From: Halomonas llamarensis
GTDB taxonomy: Bacteria > Pseudomonadota > Gammaproteobacteria > Pseudomonadales > Halomonadaceae
Assembly (NCBI RefSeq): GCF_023555005.1
Contig: NZ_JAMJPJ010000006.1
Location: 62,001-126,000 of the forward strand
DNA length: 64,000 nt
Direction of reading: 5' to 3'
Positions 46,363 through 57,035 of this stretch are shown here, one piece after another; position 1 is the stretch's first letter; each line of letters begins with the position of its first letter. The position numbers were made by a program, and so were the translations under genes. Under the pieces are notes generated by a model. It saw only the letters and a list, made by a program, of their open reading frames with translations, made no database searches and had not been told where the DNA came from.

Positions 46363-46527
46363 ATGCGACGCAAAGCTGACCTACCGCAAAAACCGTGCGC
46401 CCACTGCAATCGCCCGTTTTCCTGGCGTAAAAAGTGGGCACGCTGCTGGAATGACGTGCGCTACTGCAGCGAGCGTTGCCGTCGCTCAGCCAAGCCGCTT
46501 CGCCGGGTAAAAGAGGCGAGCGCATGA
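46363..46527 (+). CDS. DUF2256 zinc-ribbon-like small protein
   Basis: A 54-residue basic protein, [19 protein letters not shown] and so on, with CxxC at 12-15 and a second cluster YCSERC. This is the standard DUF2256 pattern, predicted to bind zinc. Its stop overlaps the ATG of the Cry-DASH gene (ATGA). DUF2256 genes commonly sit beside cryptochrome or photolyase genes, so a role in the same repair or light response is likely. Confidence 0.88.
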   Translation: MRRKADLPQKPCAHCNRPFSWRKKWARCWNDVRYCSERCRRSAKPLRRVKEASA

Positions 46528-47939
46528 TGTCGCCTACCTTAGATATCATTTGGCTGCACAACGAGCTACGTGTAGCCGACAATCCGCTTTTGCACTTTGA
46601 AAAGCTGCCCGAGCAGCTTCTGTGTGTCTATGTATTGGATCAACGTTGGCTGCAAGCCCCTTTCCCCGGTGAAACGCCTGCTCGTATTGGCCCGGCACGT
46701 TTGCGTTTTTTATGGCAAAGCTTAATAGAGCTGCGTGGAGAATTGCTGCGCCGAGGTAGTGATCTTCTTGTACGCATTGGCTCACCAGTAGAAGAAGTGG
46801 CCGTATTAGCGCAGCAGCTAAACGCTCAGTACGTACGCGTCGCTGAGCAATCCGGTGCCGATGAAACGGCCGATATAAAAGCGCTCAAGGCCGAGCTTCC
46901 TGATAATATCGAGCTAGACGTGGTTGAGAGCGGCGTATTAATTGATCGTGAGAGGTTGCCGTTTTCTCTTGAGGAGCTTCCTAGCAGCTTTTCTGCTTTT
47001 CGTCGTCATGTGGAAGCTCACTGCACGCTAAATGCGCCGTTGCCTGCCCCGGTGACGCTACCCCCATGGCCGGAAGCATCGCGGGGCTTTCCGGCGCTAC
47101 AAAAGGTGTGCGGCGTTACCGCTGCATGGCAGCCCGATGAGCGCCAAGGGCTGGCCTATGCTGGCGGAGAAGCGGCCGGTTTAGAACGCCTTGAGGATTA
47201 CGTTTGCAAGCAAGATGGCCCTGCTTCTTACAAGCAGACTCGCAACGGCTTGCTCGGATCAAATTTTTCTACGCGCCTATCGCCCTGGCTGGCGCACGGT
47301 TGTATTTCGCCCAGTCAAGTGCATCAAAAAGTGAAAGCCTGGGAGGCAAAGCATGGCAGCAGCGAGTCGAGCTATTGGATTACCTTTGAGCTGCTCTGGC
47401 GTGATTATTTTCATCGCGCAGCACAGCGTGAGGGCGCGGCTATGTTCGGCTCACACGAGCTGCCTAAGCCCTGTGCGTATTTCACGGCCTGGCGCGAAGG
47501 GAACACAGGCTTACCCTTCGTTGATGCCGCCATGCTTGAGCTGCGTCTAACGGGGTGGATATCGAATCGCGCGCGGCAAAACGTAGCGAGCTTTCTGGTA
47601 AAGGATTTAGGCGTTGATTGGCGTTTGGGTGCCGCCTGGTTTGAACACTGTTTGATTGATTACGATGTGGCCAGCAACTGGGGTAACTGGCGCTATATGG
47701 CGGGCGTAGGCCGTGATCCGCGCCAGGATCGCTATTTTAACGTGCTCAAACAAGCCGGCCACTACGACCCGAAAGGCTGCTACGTTGCCAATTGGCTGCC
47801 AGCGCTCGGCGAGTTACCCTGTGATCTGGCGCGCCAACAACCCTGGCGCGTGTTGCCTGAGTCCTTTGCACCCCCCGTGGTTGAGCCCGACGCCTGGCAG
47901 CGCTGGCTAATCGATAACGCAAGGGCGACTCACCCCTAA
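46524..47939 (+). CDS. Cryptochrome DASH
   Basis: A flavoprotein of 471 residues. The N-terminal antenna-binding photolyase domain ([16 protein letters not shown]) is followed by the FAD domain: [53 protein letters not shown] and [15 protein letters not shown]. The last block is diagnostic for the DASH branch, which repairs cyclobutane dimers in single-stranded DNA and may signal blue light. The longer reading from 46476 overlaps DUF2256; ATG 46524 is the coupled start. Confidence 0.93.
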   Translation: MMSPTLDIIWLHNELRVADNPLLHFEKLPEQLLCVYVLDQRWLQAPFPGETPARIGPARLRFLWQSLIELRGELLRRGSDLLVRIGSPVEEVAVLAQQLNAQYVRVAEQSGADETADIKALKAELPDNIELDVVESGVLIDRERLPFSLEELPSSFSAFRRHVEAHCTLNAPLPAPVTLPPWPEASRGFPALQKVCGVTAAWQPDERQGLAYAGGEAAGLERLEDYVCKQDGPASYKQTRNGLLGSNFSTRLSPWLAHGCISPSQVHQKVKAWEAKHGSSESSYWITFELLWRDYFHRAAQREGAAMFGSHELPKPCAYFTAWREGNTGLPFVDAAMLELRLTGWISNRARQNVASFLVKDLGVDWRLGAAWFEHCLIDYDVASNWGNWRYMAGVGRDPRQDRYFNVLKQAGHYDPKGCYVANWLPALGELPCDLARQQPWRVLPESFAPPVVEPDAWQRWLIDNARATHP

Positions 47940-47956
47940 GCGCAAAAGGAGAGCCA

Positions 47957-48451
47957 ATGCCCTCACTGCAACCCAAGGCAAAAAACACGCTGCATAGTCG
48001 TGGCAAAACGGCTTGGTTACTTGGCTTGGCGGGGCTATTGCCTTTTTGGTTGTCTCTCGCGGTCGCCTTTTGGGGGCCAATGGTCTGGCAGGTGAGCGCG
48101 GTGTACGGTTTTCTCTATTACGGCGCCGTTATTTTGTCGTTTTTAGGTGGTGTTCACTGGGGCGCCGTTATTCAGCGTGCCGACCACCAGCGCCATTCGG
48201 GCGACATTCGCCGTTTGCTCATGGCCATGGTGCCAAGTCTTATCGCGTGGCCAGCGTTAATGCTCAGCCCCGTGACCGGTGTTTGGGTGGTAATGATTGG
48301 CTTCGTGTTGGTGTGGGCGTACGACGTAAGCCGTGAAGGGCGTCTAGGCTGGCCGGGTTGGTACCTGTTACTGCGCTCGGTGCTGACCGTTGCCGTGGTG
48401 CTCGCCCATATTGGTATGATTATACGCTTAGGAAGCCGTGCGTGGGGCTAG
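47957..48451 (+). CDS. DUF3429 membrane protein
   Basis: A 164-residue protein with about five hydrophobic helices. The DUF3429 signature is YGAVILSFLGGVHWG, with an Arg/Asp pair after helix three. It lies 17 bp after the Cry-DASH gene, with aaaggag before its ATG, so it is co-transcribed. The family occurs widely beside photolyases and has no established activity. Confidence 0.85.
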   Translation: MPSLQPKAKNTLHSRGKTAWLLGLAGLLPFWLSLAVAFWGPMVWQVSAVYGFLYYGAVILSFLGGVHWGAVIQRADHQRHSGDIRRLLMAMVPSLIAWPALMLSPVTGVWVVMIGFVLVWAYDVSREGRLGWPGWYLLLRSVLTVAVVLAHIGMIIRLGSRAWG

Positions 48452-48513
48452 CGTTTGCGATCATTGTAGGTGATCATCGTGGCCATGCTCTGACCCCCTA
48501 AGGATCACACTAT

Positions 48514-49770
48514 ATGCCTCTACTCACCCCGCGCGGCATGCTCGCGGGTTTTCTTTTGAGCCTGACACTAGCTGGGTCTCCCGCTGTTGCCGAAAGCGCT
48601 GGCCAAAACCTCATGGCCGAAGTGGATACCCAGGCGGCGGAAGAGGTTCACTACGCCGACTTTCGCGCATGGCGAGATAACTTTCGCCGCTATGCTGCCT
48701 CGCAGGGTATTAGTGAGCGCACACTAACGCAGGCGTTAGATAACGCGCACTATCGCGAACGCGTGATCGAGCTTGACCGCTATCAGCCCGAATTCGTGCG
48801 CCCTATTTGGGAGTATTTGGATACCGCCGTCTCCCGCACGCGAATCAATAACGGCCGTGAGAAACTCGCCGAACACCGCGATACGGCCAAGCAAATGGAA
48901 CAGCGCTACGGCATTCCTGCCGAGGTCATCGTGGCGATTTGGGGTATCGAGAGCAATTACGGCAGCAACTTTGGCAGTTTCTCAGCCCTCGATGCATTTG
49001 CCACCCTGGCGTACGATGGGCGGCGACGCGATTTTGCCCGTGGTGAGCTTCTTGCCGCGCTGCGCATTATCGACAGTGGCGACATCCCCGCCGATAAGAT
49101 GGTCGGCTCCTGGGCCGGTGCCATGGGTCACACGCAGTTTATTCCCTCAAGCGTTGAAGCGTACGCTGTCGACGGTGACGGCGATGGTCGGCGTGATATC
49201 TGGGGCAGCATAGCCGATGTGATGGCATCAACGGCTAACTATCTCGCTAAGGCCGGCTGGCAGCGCGGCCAGCCGTGGGGCACCGAGGTCACGCTGCCGG
49301 ATAATTTCGACTACGCGCAAACCGAGCGTCGCAGCCGCGATGCGTGGGCCGATCAGGGCGTGCGCGCGGTCAGCGGCGAACTCCCCGACTTTGACAGTGA
49401 CAGTGCCGCGGTCATTGTGCCCGCTGGGGCAGAAGGCCCAGCGTTTATGGTCGGGCCGAATTTTCGCGCCATTTTGCGCTACAACAACGCCACCAGTTAC
49501 GCCCTAGCGGTCGGCACGCTAGCCGATGCGATTGCCGGTCGCGCCGACGTTCAGCAACGTTGGCCCCGCGAACAGGCGCCGCTCACACGTGACGACGTGC
49601 GTGAACTGCAGCGCCAGCTGAATGCTGCCGGTTACCACGTTGGGGGTGCTGACGGCATTATGGGGCCGAACACCCGCCACGGCCTGCGCGAGTTTCAGCG
49701 TGACCAAAGCCTGACGCCGGACGGCTTTGCCACCCAGGCGCTTTTATCACGATTGAAAAATCGCCAATAA
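48514..49770 (+). CDS. Lytic murein transglycosylase, MltB type
   Basis: 418 residues: a signal peptide (to about residue 26), an SLT_2 catalytic domain with the acid Glu in AIWGIESNYGSNFG and the GAMGHTQFIPSS motif, then a C-terminal PG_binding_1 domain (ELQRQLNAAGYHVGGADG). It cuts glycan strands with formation of anhydro ends. No lipobox is seen, so it would be soluble in the periplasm, as in MltB family 3 with a peptidoglycan-binding tail. Confidence 0.92.
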   Translation: MPLLTPRGMLAGFLLSLTLAGSPAVAESAGQNLMAEVDTQAAEEVHYADFRAWRDNFRRYAASQGISERTLTQALDNAHYRERVIELDRYQPEFVRPIWEYLDTAVSRTRINNGREKLAEHRDTAKQMEQRYGIPAEVIVAIWGIESNYGSNFGSFSALDAFATLAYDGRRRDFARGELLAALRIIDSGDIPADKMVGSWAGAMGHTQFIPSSVEAYAVDGDGDGRRDIWGSIADVMASTANYLAKAGWQRGQPWGTEVTLPDNFDYAQTERRSRDAWADQGVRAVSGELPDFDSDSAAVIVPAGAEGPAFMVGPNFRAILRYNNATSYALAVGTLADAIAGRADVQQRWPREQAPLTRDDVRELQRQLNAAGYHVGGADGIMGPNTRHGLREFQRDQSLTPDGFATQALLSRLKNRQ

Positions 49771-49837
49771 CACACGTTTCCAGCCGCCATGTTTTACGCT
49801 GGCCCCACAAATCCAGCGATTAATGCTGGCTAACGGC

Positions 49838-50551
49838 TTAAAAAAGACGCGCTAGTAGCGCCGTTACGGCGGTTTCGACCCGCAAAATGCGAGGGCCAAG
49901 GTGCATGCCCTCGCAGCCCGCCTCAAGCAGTTTTTCCACCTCCCACTCGATAAAGCCGCCTTCTGGGCCGATCAGTAACAGCGTCGGCGATGTCATGCCG
50001 CGCGGGCATGCATTCGCCATACCGGGGTGAGCGAGCAGCCCGCGCCGCCCGGTGAGCAGCGTTGGCAGTACGTCTTCAACAAAAGGGCGAAACCCTTTAC
50101 GCAGCGTCACCGTGGGCAGCACGGTATCTTTGGCCTGCTCAAGGCCGAGAATCAAGTGCTGATGCATTTTTTCGGGTGTCAGCTCCGGCGACTGCCAATA
50201 GCTTTTTTCCACGCGCTTGGTATGCAACAGCGTGATGTCTTTAACACCGAGGGCAGTGACATGCTCCAACGTACGAGCCAGCATCCGCGGGCGCGGTAGG
50301 GCTAGCACCAAATGTACCGGCAGCGCTGGGGGCGGTGGGGTGTCTAGCGCCTCCAGGGTGAAGCTTGCGTGTTCGTGATCCAGTGCGGTGAGCGTTGCCG
50401 TGCCCATAAGCCCCCCTTCTAGCCCCACTGTCAGGCGAGCGCCGGGCTTTGCGCGGTGAACCTCTTTCAAGTGGCGTAAACGTCGAGGGTCGCGAATAAT
50501 CACACGGTGTTGCGTGCTCGTGTCTTGCGGGTCTAATAAAATCAAATTCAT
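49838..50551 (-). CDS. rsmE: 16S rRNA (uracil-1498-N3)-methyltransferase
   Basis: 237 residues with an N-terminal PUA-like domain (RLRHLKEVHRAKPGARLTVG) and a SPOUT methyltransferase knot: LLIGPEGGFIEWEVEKLLEAG and LGPRILRVETA. It methylates U1498 of 16S rRNA in the decoding centre. It is a lone gene divergent from phaR. Confidence 0.94.
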   Translation of the reverse strand: MNLILLDPQDTSTQHRVIIRDPRRLRHLKEVHRAKPGARLTVGLEGGLMGTATLTALDHEHASFTLEALDTPPPPALPVHLVLALPRPRMLARTLEHVTALGVKDITLLHTKRVEKSYWQSPELTPEKMHQHLILGLEQAKDTVLPTVTLRKGFRPFVEDVLPTLLTGRRGLLAHPGMANACPRGMTSPTLLLIGPEGGFIEWEVEKLLEAGCEGMHLGPRILRVETAVTALLARLF

Positions 50552-50680
50552 GCGGTTGTTTATGCTCTACTGGGGCGTGGTGGCTGACGAGCCGAGCGCT
50601 GCGCTTGCATGGCAGCACAGGGCAGGCACAATAGCGGTCAAGAGAATAACAGCTTTTTTCGTGTTTTAAGGAGAGTCGCC

Positions 50681-51190
50681 GTGCGCGTGATTCGTAAGTA
50701 TGCCAATCGCCGATTGTACGATACGCAGCAAAGTCGCTACGTCACACTAGAAGGTTTGCGTCAGCTGATTTTAGACGAAGCGCCCTTCCGGGTGGAGGAG
50801 GCCAAAAGCGGCGAAGACATCACCCGCACGATTCTGCTTTCGATCATTATCGAGCAGGAGCAGGCCGATAGTGAGGCGGAAGTTTTCTCCAACGATCTGC
50901 TCGCGAAGCTGATTCGCGTGTATGACATGTCCTCGCCGCTCCCGCTGGCGCGATACCTGGAGCAGGGCACGCAGCTGATGATGGAGCAGCAACAACGCAT
51001 GCAGGATCAGTGGCAGAAAGCGATGCGTCACTCGCCCATGGAGTTCATGCGGGAGCTGGCCGAAGAGAACATGCGTTTTTGGCAGAAAACCTTTAACCAG
51101 ACCGGCCCGCCCTTTGACGAAGAAGACACAACCGAGAAAAGCAATAAACCCGACACACCAGAAAAAACCGACGATAAGCCCGTTAGCTAA
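50681..51190 (+). CDS. phaR: Polyhydroxyalkanoate synthesis repressor PhaR
   Basis: 169 residues. The N-terminal PHA accumulation regulator DNA-binding domain reads RVIRKYANRRLYDTQQSRY, followed by PHB_acc segments (FSNDLLAKLIRVYDMSS, LMMEQQQRMQDQW). PhaR represses phasin and PHA genes and binds PHA granules. GTG 50681 lies seven bases after aaggaga, so the reading from 50609 is an extension. A Thr/Glu/Pro/Asp-rich acidic tail ends it. No PHA synthase gene is in the window. Confidence 0.92.
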   Translation: MRVIRKYANRRLYDTQQSRYVTLEGLRQLILDEAPFRVEEAKSGEDITRTILLSIIIEQEQADSEAEVFSNDLLAKLIRVYDMSSPLPLARYLEQGTQLMMEQQQRMQDQWQKAMRHSPMEFMRELAEENMRFWQKTFNQTGPPFDEEDTTEKSNKPDTPEKTDDKPVS

Positions 51191-51291
51191 GCTAGCACCG
51201 CACGCTTATCGCAAGCGCTATGGCATAATGCGTATCACTCACGTGATACGTGGCTCCATCCAGTAAAAGCCTACCCAGTGAAAGGATAAGC

Positions 51292-52587
51292 ATGAAGGTT
51301 TTGATGATCGGCGGCGGTGGCCGCGAACATGCGCTAGCGTGGAAGCTGGCGCAGTCTGAGCAAGTTGAGGAAGTGCTGGTCGCGCCGGGCAACGCTGGCA
51401 CCGCGATGGAGCCGAAGCTCACCAACGTCGATGTTGCCGCCACCGACCTTGATGGCTTGGTGGCGCTCGCCACCCAAGCGCCGGTGGGGTTAACGGTGGT
51501 GGGGCCGGAAGCACCGCTGGTGGAAGGCGTGGTCGACCGTTTTCAGGCCGCAGGGCTTACCATCTTCGGCCCCACGCAATCGGCCGCGCAGCTAGAAGGC
51601 TCTAAATCTTTCACGAAAGACTTTCTTGCCCGCCACCAAATACCGACCGCCGATTACCAAACCTTTACCGCTGTCGAGCCAGCGCTTGCCTATCTGCGCG
51701 AGAAAGGCGCGCCGATTGTGATCAAGGCCGATGGCCTCGCGGCGGGTAAGGGCGTGATCGTGGCGATGACCGAAGCTGACGCCGAAGCCGCCATTCGCGA
51801 CATGCTCGAAGCCAACGCCTTTGGCGATGCTGGCGCACGGGTGGTGGTCGAGGAATTCTTGGATGGCGAAGAGGCGAGCTTTATCGTCATGGTGGACGGC
51901 GCAAACGTGGTGCCCATGGCCACGAGCCAAGACCACAAGCGCGCCTATGACGGCGATAGCGGCCCTAATACCGGCGGCATGGGCGCTTACTCGCCCGCGC
52001 CGGTAGTCACGCCGGAGGTCGACGTGCGCATTATGGAGCAGGTGATTTTGCCCACCGTGCGCGGCATGGCCGACGAGGGTAACGCCTACACCGGCTTTCT
52101 CTATGCGGGGCTGATGATCGACCCCGCAGGCAACCCTAAGGTGATCGAGTACAACTGCCGTTTTGGTGACCCGGAAACCCAGCCGATCATGCTGCGTTTA
52201 ACCTCGGACCTTACCGAGCTTTGCCTCGCTGGCGCCCAAGGCAATCTGGCGGGGAAAGCCTGCGAGTGGGATCACCGCTCCGCCGTTGGCGTAGTGATGG
52301 CCGCCGGTGGCTACCCGGAAAGCTACCGCAAAGGCGATGTGATTGACGGTATCGACGCCGCCGAAAAGCGTGGCTGTAAAGTCTTCCATGCCGGCACGAC
52401 GCTTTCCAACGCGGGCGACGTCACCACCGCTGGCGGGCGCGTGTTATGCGTGACCGCCTTGGGGGAAAGCGTATCAGACGCGCAGCAGCAAGCGTATCAA
52501 GGCGTTAGCGCAATTAACTGGGAAGGCGTTGAATATCGGCGCGATATCGGCTACCGCGCGATTGCACGCGAGCAAGCCCGCGATTAA
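51292..52587 (+). CDS. purD: Phosphoribosylamine-glycine ligase
   Basis: A 431-residue ATP-grasp enzyme for the second step of purine synthesis, joining glycine to phosphoribosylamine. It starts MKVLMIGGGGREHALAWKL; GPEAPLVEGVVD, ADGLAAGKGVIVA and RFGDPETQPIMLRL are family blocks. ATG 51292 has aaagga upstream; the frame from 51250 is an extension. purH does not precede it here, although the two are often adjacent. Confidence 0.96.
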   Translation: MKVLMIGGGGREHALAWKLAQSEQVEEVLVAPGNAGTAMEPKLTNVDVAATDLDGLVALATQAPVGLTVVGPEAPLVEGVVDRFQAAGLTIFGPTQSAAQLEGSKSFTKDFLARHQIPTADYQTFTAVEPALAYLREKGAPIVIKADGLAAGKGVIVAMTEADAEAAIRDMLEANAFGDAGARVVVEEFLDGEEASFIVMVDGANVVPMATSQDHKRAYDGDSGPNTGGMGAYSPAPVVTPEVDVRIMEQVILPTVRGMADEGNAYTGFLYAGLMIDPAGNPKVIEYNCRFGDPETQPIMLRLTSDLTELCLAGAQGNLAGKACEWDHRSAVGVVMAAGGYPESYRKGDVIDGIDAAEKRGCKVFHAGTTLSNAGDVTTAGGRVLCVTALGESVSDAQQQAYQGVSAINWEGVEYRRDIGYRAIAREQARD

Positions 52588-52623
52588 GGTCTGGTATCGC
52601 ACAACCAACGAAAGGAAACCGCT

Positions 52624-53076
52624 ATGGAGCGCGTAACGCTCGACTTTCCCGGTGAGGCATTGATTCACCGTCATCCGCTTGCGGTGCGGGTGACCGATAT
52701 GAATTACGGCCGCCATCTCGGACACGATGCACTGGTATCGCTTTTGCACGAAGCACGCCTGCAGGCACTGCTGGCGCTGGATCTGCCCGAGTGGGACCTT
52801 GCCGGTTACCCTAGCGTGGTGGTGGATCTCGCCGTCCAGTACCAAAGCGAAGCGCACTGCCCCGACATGTTAGTGGTCGAAACCGCCGTGCCGATGCCAG
52901 CGGGCAAAGCACTGACGGTGTACCACCGCGTTCTCAAGCAGGATAGCGAACAGGTAGTGGCAACCGCGCGGCTCAATTTGCTATTGATCGACCCGGCACA
53001 AGGGCGGCCTGTTGCCATCCCCGAGGCAGTGACACAGGCGCTTGCCAGCGCCCAATCCAAGGTGAGTGAGCGCTAA
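52624..53076 (+). CDS. Hotdog-fold acyl-CoA thioesterase
   Basis: A 150-residue 4HBT-type thioesterase. The characteristic VTDMNYGRHLGHDALVSLLHEARL spans the active-site helix, with Asn and Asp placed for catalysis. It probably hydrolyses acyl-CoA or acyl-ACP; substrate unknown. The TAATG overlap with the next gene couples its translation to the PrkB-like kinase. Confidence 0.85.
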   Translation: MERVTLDFPGEALIHRHPLAVRVTDMNYGRHLGHDALVSLLHEARLQALLALDLPEWDLAGYPSVVVDLAVQYQSEAHCPDMLVVETAVPMPAGKALTVYHRVLKQDSEQVVATARLNLLLIDPAQGRPVAIPEAVTQALASAQSKVSER

Positions 53077-53948
53077 TGTCCCGCGAATACCCCATCATTG
53101 CCGTGACCGGCTCGTCCGGTGCCGGTACGACCACAGTGCGGCGCAGTTTTGAGCGCATGTTTCAGCGGGAAGACGTGCACGCGGCGATGGTGGATGGGGA
53201 CGCGTTTCACCGTTATACCCGCAGTGAGCTTCACCGCATGTTCCGCGAAGAGCCCGAGCGTAAAGATCAGCTCTCGCACTTCGCCGTGGAAGCCAACCTG
53301 CTCGACCGGCTCGAAGGGCTTTTTATCGAGTACGGCGAGCACGGCACTGGGCAGTTTCGCCACTACATCCACGCCGAAGATAAGCAGAAGATCGAAGCCG
53401 GCTATCAGGTAGGCACGTTTACCGAGTGGCAGTCACTGCCTTGCGGCACGGATTTGCTCTTCTACGAAGGCCTGCACGGCGGGCTGGTGACGCCTGAGTT
53501 CGATATTGCCCGCCATGTGGATTTGTTAATCGGCGTGGCGCCCACCATGAACTTGGAGTGGATTCAAAAAATTGACCGCGATACCAAGATGCGCGGCTAC
53601 TCGCAGGAAGCGGTGATCGATACCATTTTGGGGCGTATGGATGACTACGTGCGCTACATTCAGCCGCAGTTTTCGCGTACACATATCAACTTTCAGCGCG
53701 TGCCGACGGTGGATACCTCTAATCCCTTTGAGGTGCAGGACATTCCCACCGATTCCGAGTCGTTCGTGGTGATTCGCTTTCGAGACCCGTCAACCGTCGA
53801 CTTCCCATGGCTGTTGGCGATGATCCAGGGTGCCTTTATGTCGCGCCCGCATACGTTGGTGGTACCCGGCTCGCGGATGTCGTTGGCGATGGAATTGATT
53901 TTGGCGCCGCTCGTGCGTCACTTGCTCGCCCAGCGACGCTTTCGCTAA
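53076..53948 (+). CDS. prkB: Phosphoribulokinase-like kinase (PrkB)
   Basis: A 290-residue P-loop kinase. GSSGAGTTTVRRSF is the P-loop variant normal for proteobacterial phosphoribulokinase, where Thr stands for the usual Lys. YEGLHGGLVTPEFDIA and HINFQRVPTVDTSNPF are further family blocks. No RuBisCO or other Calvin-cycle gene is in the window, and heterotrophic gammaproteobacteria often keep such PrkB proteins with an unclear substrate. It is co-translated with the thioesterase. Confidence 0.88.
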   Translation: MSREYPIIAVTGSSGAGTTTVRRSFERMFQREDVHAAMVDGDAFHRYTRSELHRMFREEPERKDQLSHFAVEANLLDRLEGLFIEYGEHGTGQFRHYIHAEDKQKIEAGYQVGTFTEWQSLPCGTDLLFYEGLHGGLVTPEFDIARHVDLLIGVAPTMNLEWIQKIDRDTKMRGYSQEAVIDTILGRMDDYVRYIQPQFSRTHINFQRVPTVDTSNPFEVQDIPTDSESFVVIRFRDPSTVDFPWLLAMIQGAFMSRPHTLVVPGSRMSLAMELILAPLVRHLLAQRRFR

Positions 53949-54012
53949 GCTGGCAGTTAACGCTGATACATGAATGCAGCCGTGTGAAAGATAACCACTT
54001 GAGGAGCGTGCC

Positions 54013-54354
54013 ATGGAATGTTTGTTCTGCAAGATCATTAACCGAGAGATCCCGTCGGATATCGTCTATGAAGACGATGAGGTGCTGGCGTTCAACGACA
54101 TCAACCCGCAAGCGCCCACGCACATACTCATCATCCCCAAAAAACATATCGCCACACTGAACGATGTCGAGGAAGGGGACCTGACCATTGTCGGGAAGTT
54201 GCAGCATACCGCCGCCAAATTAGCCAAAGAGAAAGGTTTTGCCGACGACGGTTACCGCGTGGTCATGAACTGTAACGAAATGGGCGGTCAGACGGTTTAT
54301 CACATTCACATGCACCTGATGGGCGGACGCGAATTTACCTGGCCAGCGGGGTAA
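54013..54354 (+). CDS. hinT: HIT-family nucleotide hydrolase
   Basis: A 113-residue HinT protein that hydrolyses purine phosphoramidates such as AMP-lysine. The histidine triad HIHMH lies at 97-101 in [10 protein letters not shown]. The start [20 protein letters not shown] is typical. gaggagc precedes the ATG. Single gene. Confidence 0.95.
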   Translation: MECLFCKIINREIPSDIVYEDDEVLAFNDINPQAPTHILIIPKKHIATLNDVEEGDLTIVGKLQHTAAKLAKEKGFADDGYRVVMNCNEMGGQTVYHIHMHLMGGREFTWPAG

Positions 54355-54372
54355 AGGCGTAACAGCAGAAAA

Positions 54373-54439
54373 GCCGTACATCCTTCGACAAGCTCAGGGC
54401 GAACGGTGATGGCGGATCCAAAGCTTGTCAAAGGACGGC
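54373..54439. repeat. REP-like imperfect palindrome
   Basis: Arms tccttcgacaagct (54381-54394) and agcttgtcaaagga (54422-54435) pair with one mismatch, with outer gccg/cggc. The left arm with the following cagggcgaacggt resembles a dispersed intergenic repeat seen in many proteobacteria. It is unique within this window. Confidence 0.6.
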
Positions 54440-54445
54440 ACCAAC

Positions 54446-54479
54446 AAAAAGGGGCGACCACGATGGCCGGCCCCTTTTT
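54446..54479. terminator. Bidirectional terminator between hinT and ettA
   Basis: A 10-bp perfect stem, aaaaaggggc with gccccttttt, lies between convergent genes. Confidence 0.85.
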
Positions 54480-54534
54480 ATAAGTACGCGCATTGTGAGT
54501 ACGCGCAGCTTATGAGCACACACGGCGGTGGTGC

Positions 54535-56196
<1,662 letters not shown>

Positions 56197-56227
56197 GGAA
56201 ATCCGATTAGTTGGTAAACGAAAATAG

Positions 56228-56248
56228 CAGCGTGATTAAAACACGCTG
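56228..56248 (-). terminator. Hairpin after the LOV gene region
   Basis: Stem cagcgtg (56228-56234) with cacgctg (56242-56248), read on the minus strand before ctatttt. It could end LOV transcripts ahead of ettA. Confidence 0.45.
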
Positions 56249-56369
56249 ATCAGGCCCATGATGATAGTGCCGAGCGCCTGGAAAGACCAGCATTGCAAGC
56301 AGCGCGTCGACCCAACGACGGGTACGCAGGGTATGGTTTTTGTTGGGGCAGTGGCGGCCTTAAGGGTCA
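56236..56369 (-). pseudogene. Possible frameshifted small membrane-protein gene
   Basis: Directly after the LOV stop, one minus-strand frame reads RTRRWVDALLAMLVF and a second frame, one base shifted, continues QALGTIIMGLISVF before TAA. Joined, they make a basic stretch plus one clean membrane helix. Removing one T from the TTT at 56282-56284 would restore a single frame. No start codon is clear in the first frame. It may be the tail of a decayed gene, or chance. Confidence 0.35.
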
Positions 56370-56804
56370 TTCACCACTTTTTTGCTGTTTTTGCAGCGCT
56401 TCCAATGCTTGTAAGGCTTCTACCCGTTCGGTGACGTCTTTTTGCACGCCGATGTAGTACATCAGATGGTCATCTTCGTCGTATACGGGGGTGATGGAAA
56501 GCTCGTTCCAGAACATCGTGCCGTCTTTGCGGTAGTTGCGCAGCACTTCGCGCGAGGGGCGACCCTCTTTAAGCGCTTCACGAATCGACTGTAAGGCGTC
56601 CTGGTCACGGTCGTCGTTTTGTAAAAAACGACAGTCGCGGTAGAGAATTTCGTCGGCGCTATAGCCGGTTAAGCGCTCAAACCCTTTGTTGACATAAATA
56701 AGGATATTCTCATCGCCTTCCTGCTCGGCAACCACAATGCCATCTTCGGAAGCATCAACAATACGTTCCAGCAACTCTGGGCTGATCAAGGGGGATCGTT
56801 TCAT
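56367..56804 (-). CDS. Short LOV blue-light photoreceptor
   Basis: A 145-residue stand-alone LOV (PAS) domain with short helical caps and no effector domain. The photoactive Cys58 lies in YRDCRFLQNDDRDQ, the FMN-contact residues are in REVLRNYRKDGTMFWNEL, and the flipping Gln121 in YYIGVQKDV. Length and sequence are close to the short LOV proteins of Pseudomonas putida (SB1/SB2). ATG 56804 has aggaa six bases upstream; the frame from 56873 is an extension. It likely dimerises via its C-terminal helix. The output is unknown. Confidence 0.9.
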   Translation of the reverse strand: MKRSPLISPELLERIVDASEDGIVVAEQEGDENILIYVNKGFERLTGYSADEILYRDCRFLQNDDRDQDALQSIREALKEGRPSREVLRNYRKDGTMFWNELSITPVYDEDDHLMYYIGVQKDVTERVEALQALEALQKQQKSGE

Positions 56805-57035
56805 TAAAGGTTCCTGTTGCAGCTGCAGTCCTTTCCGAAGGCCATTGATCGTGCGCTTATGGCCAAGCGGCATTTCAGTTTGCGTTATCTTTAAGCATTT
56901 TATCCTACATCTTGGCGAGCCCAGCCACGCTTTGCAATCGCCGTGTTTAATGGAGTGTGTTTAAAACGGCTACCGGCGCTGCCATTGCACCTCCGGGGCT
57001 GGTATGTTGTTGCGCATAGCTGAATCCAGTAGGGC

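Noticed and set aside
46316..46510. Plus-strand frame of 64 codons over the DUF2256 region
   Set aside because: The neighbouring frame starting at 46363 gives a perfect DUF2256 protein with paired cysteines; the longer frame gives no recognisable protein.
45920..46582. Minus-strand open frame of 220 codons
   Set aside because: It spans the end of the CBS-BON gene, the promoter and the DUF2256 gene on the other strand. The plus-strand genes have clear family motifs, so this is a shadow.
49811..49828. Hairpin between the MltB-type gene and rsmE
   Set aside because: The stem is only five base pairs, with a seven-base loop and no T-run, too weak to call a terminator.
53076..53160. PrkB P-loop lacking the usual Lys
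   Set aside because: GSSGAGTTT is the normal P-loop form in proteobacterial phosphoribulokinases, so it is not a sign of inactivity.
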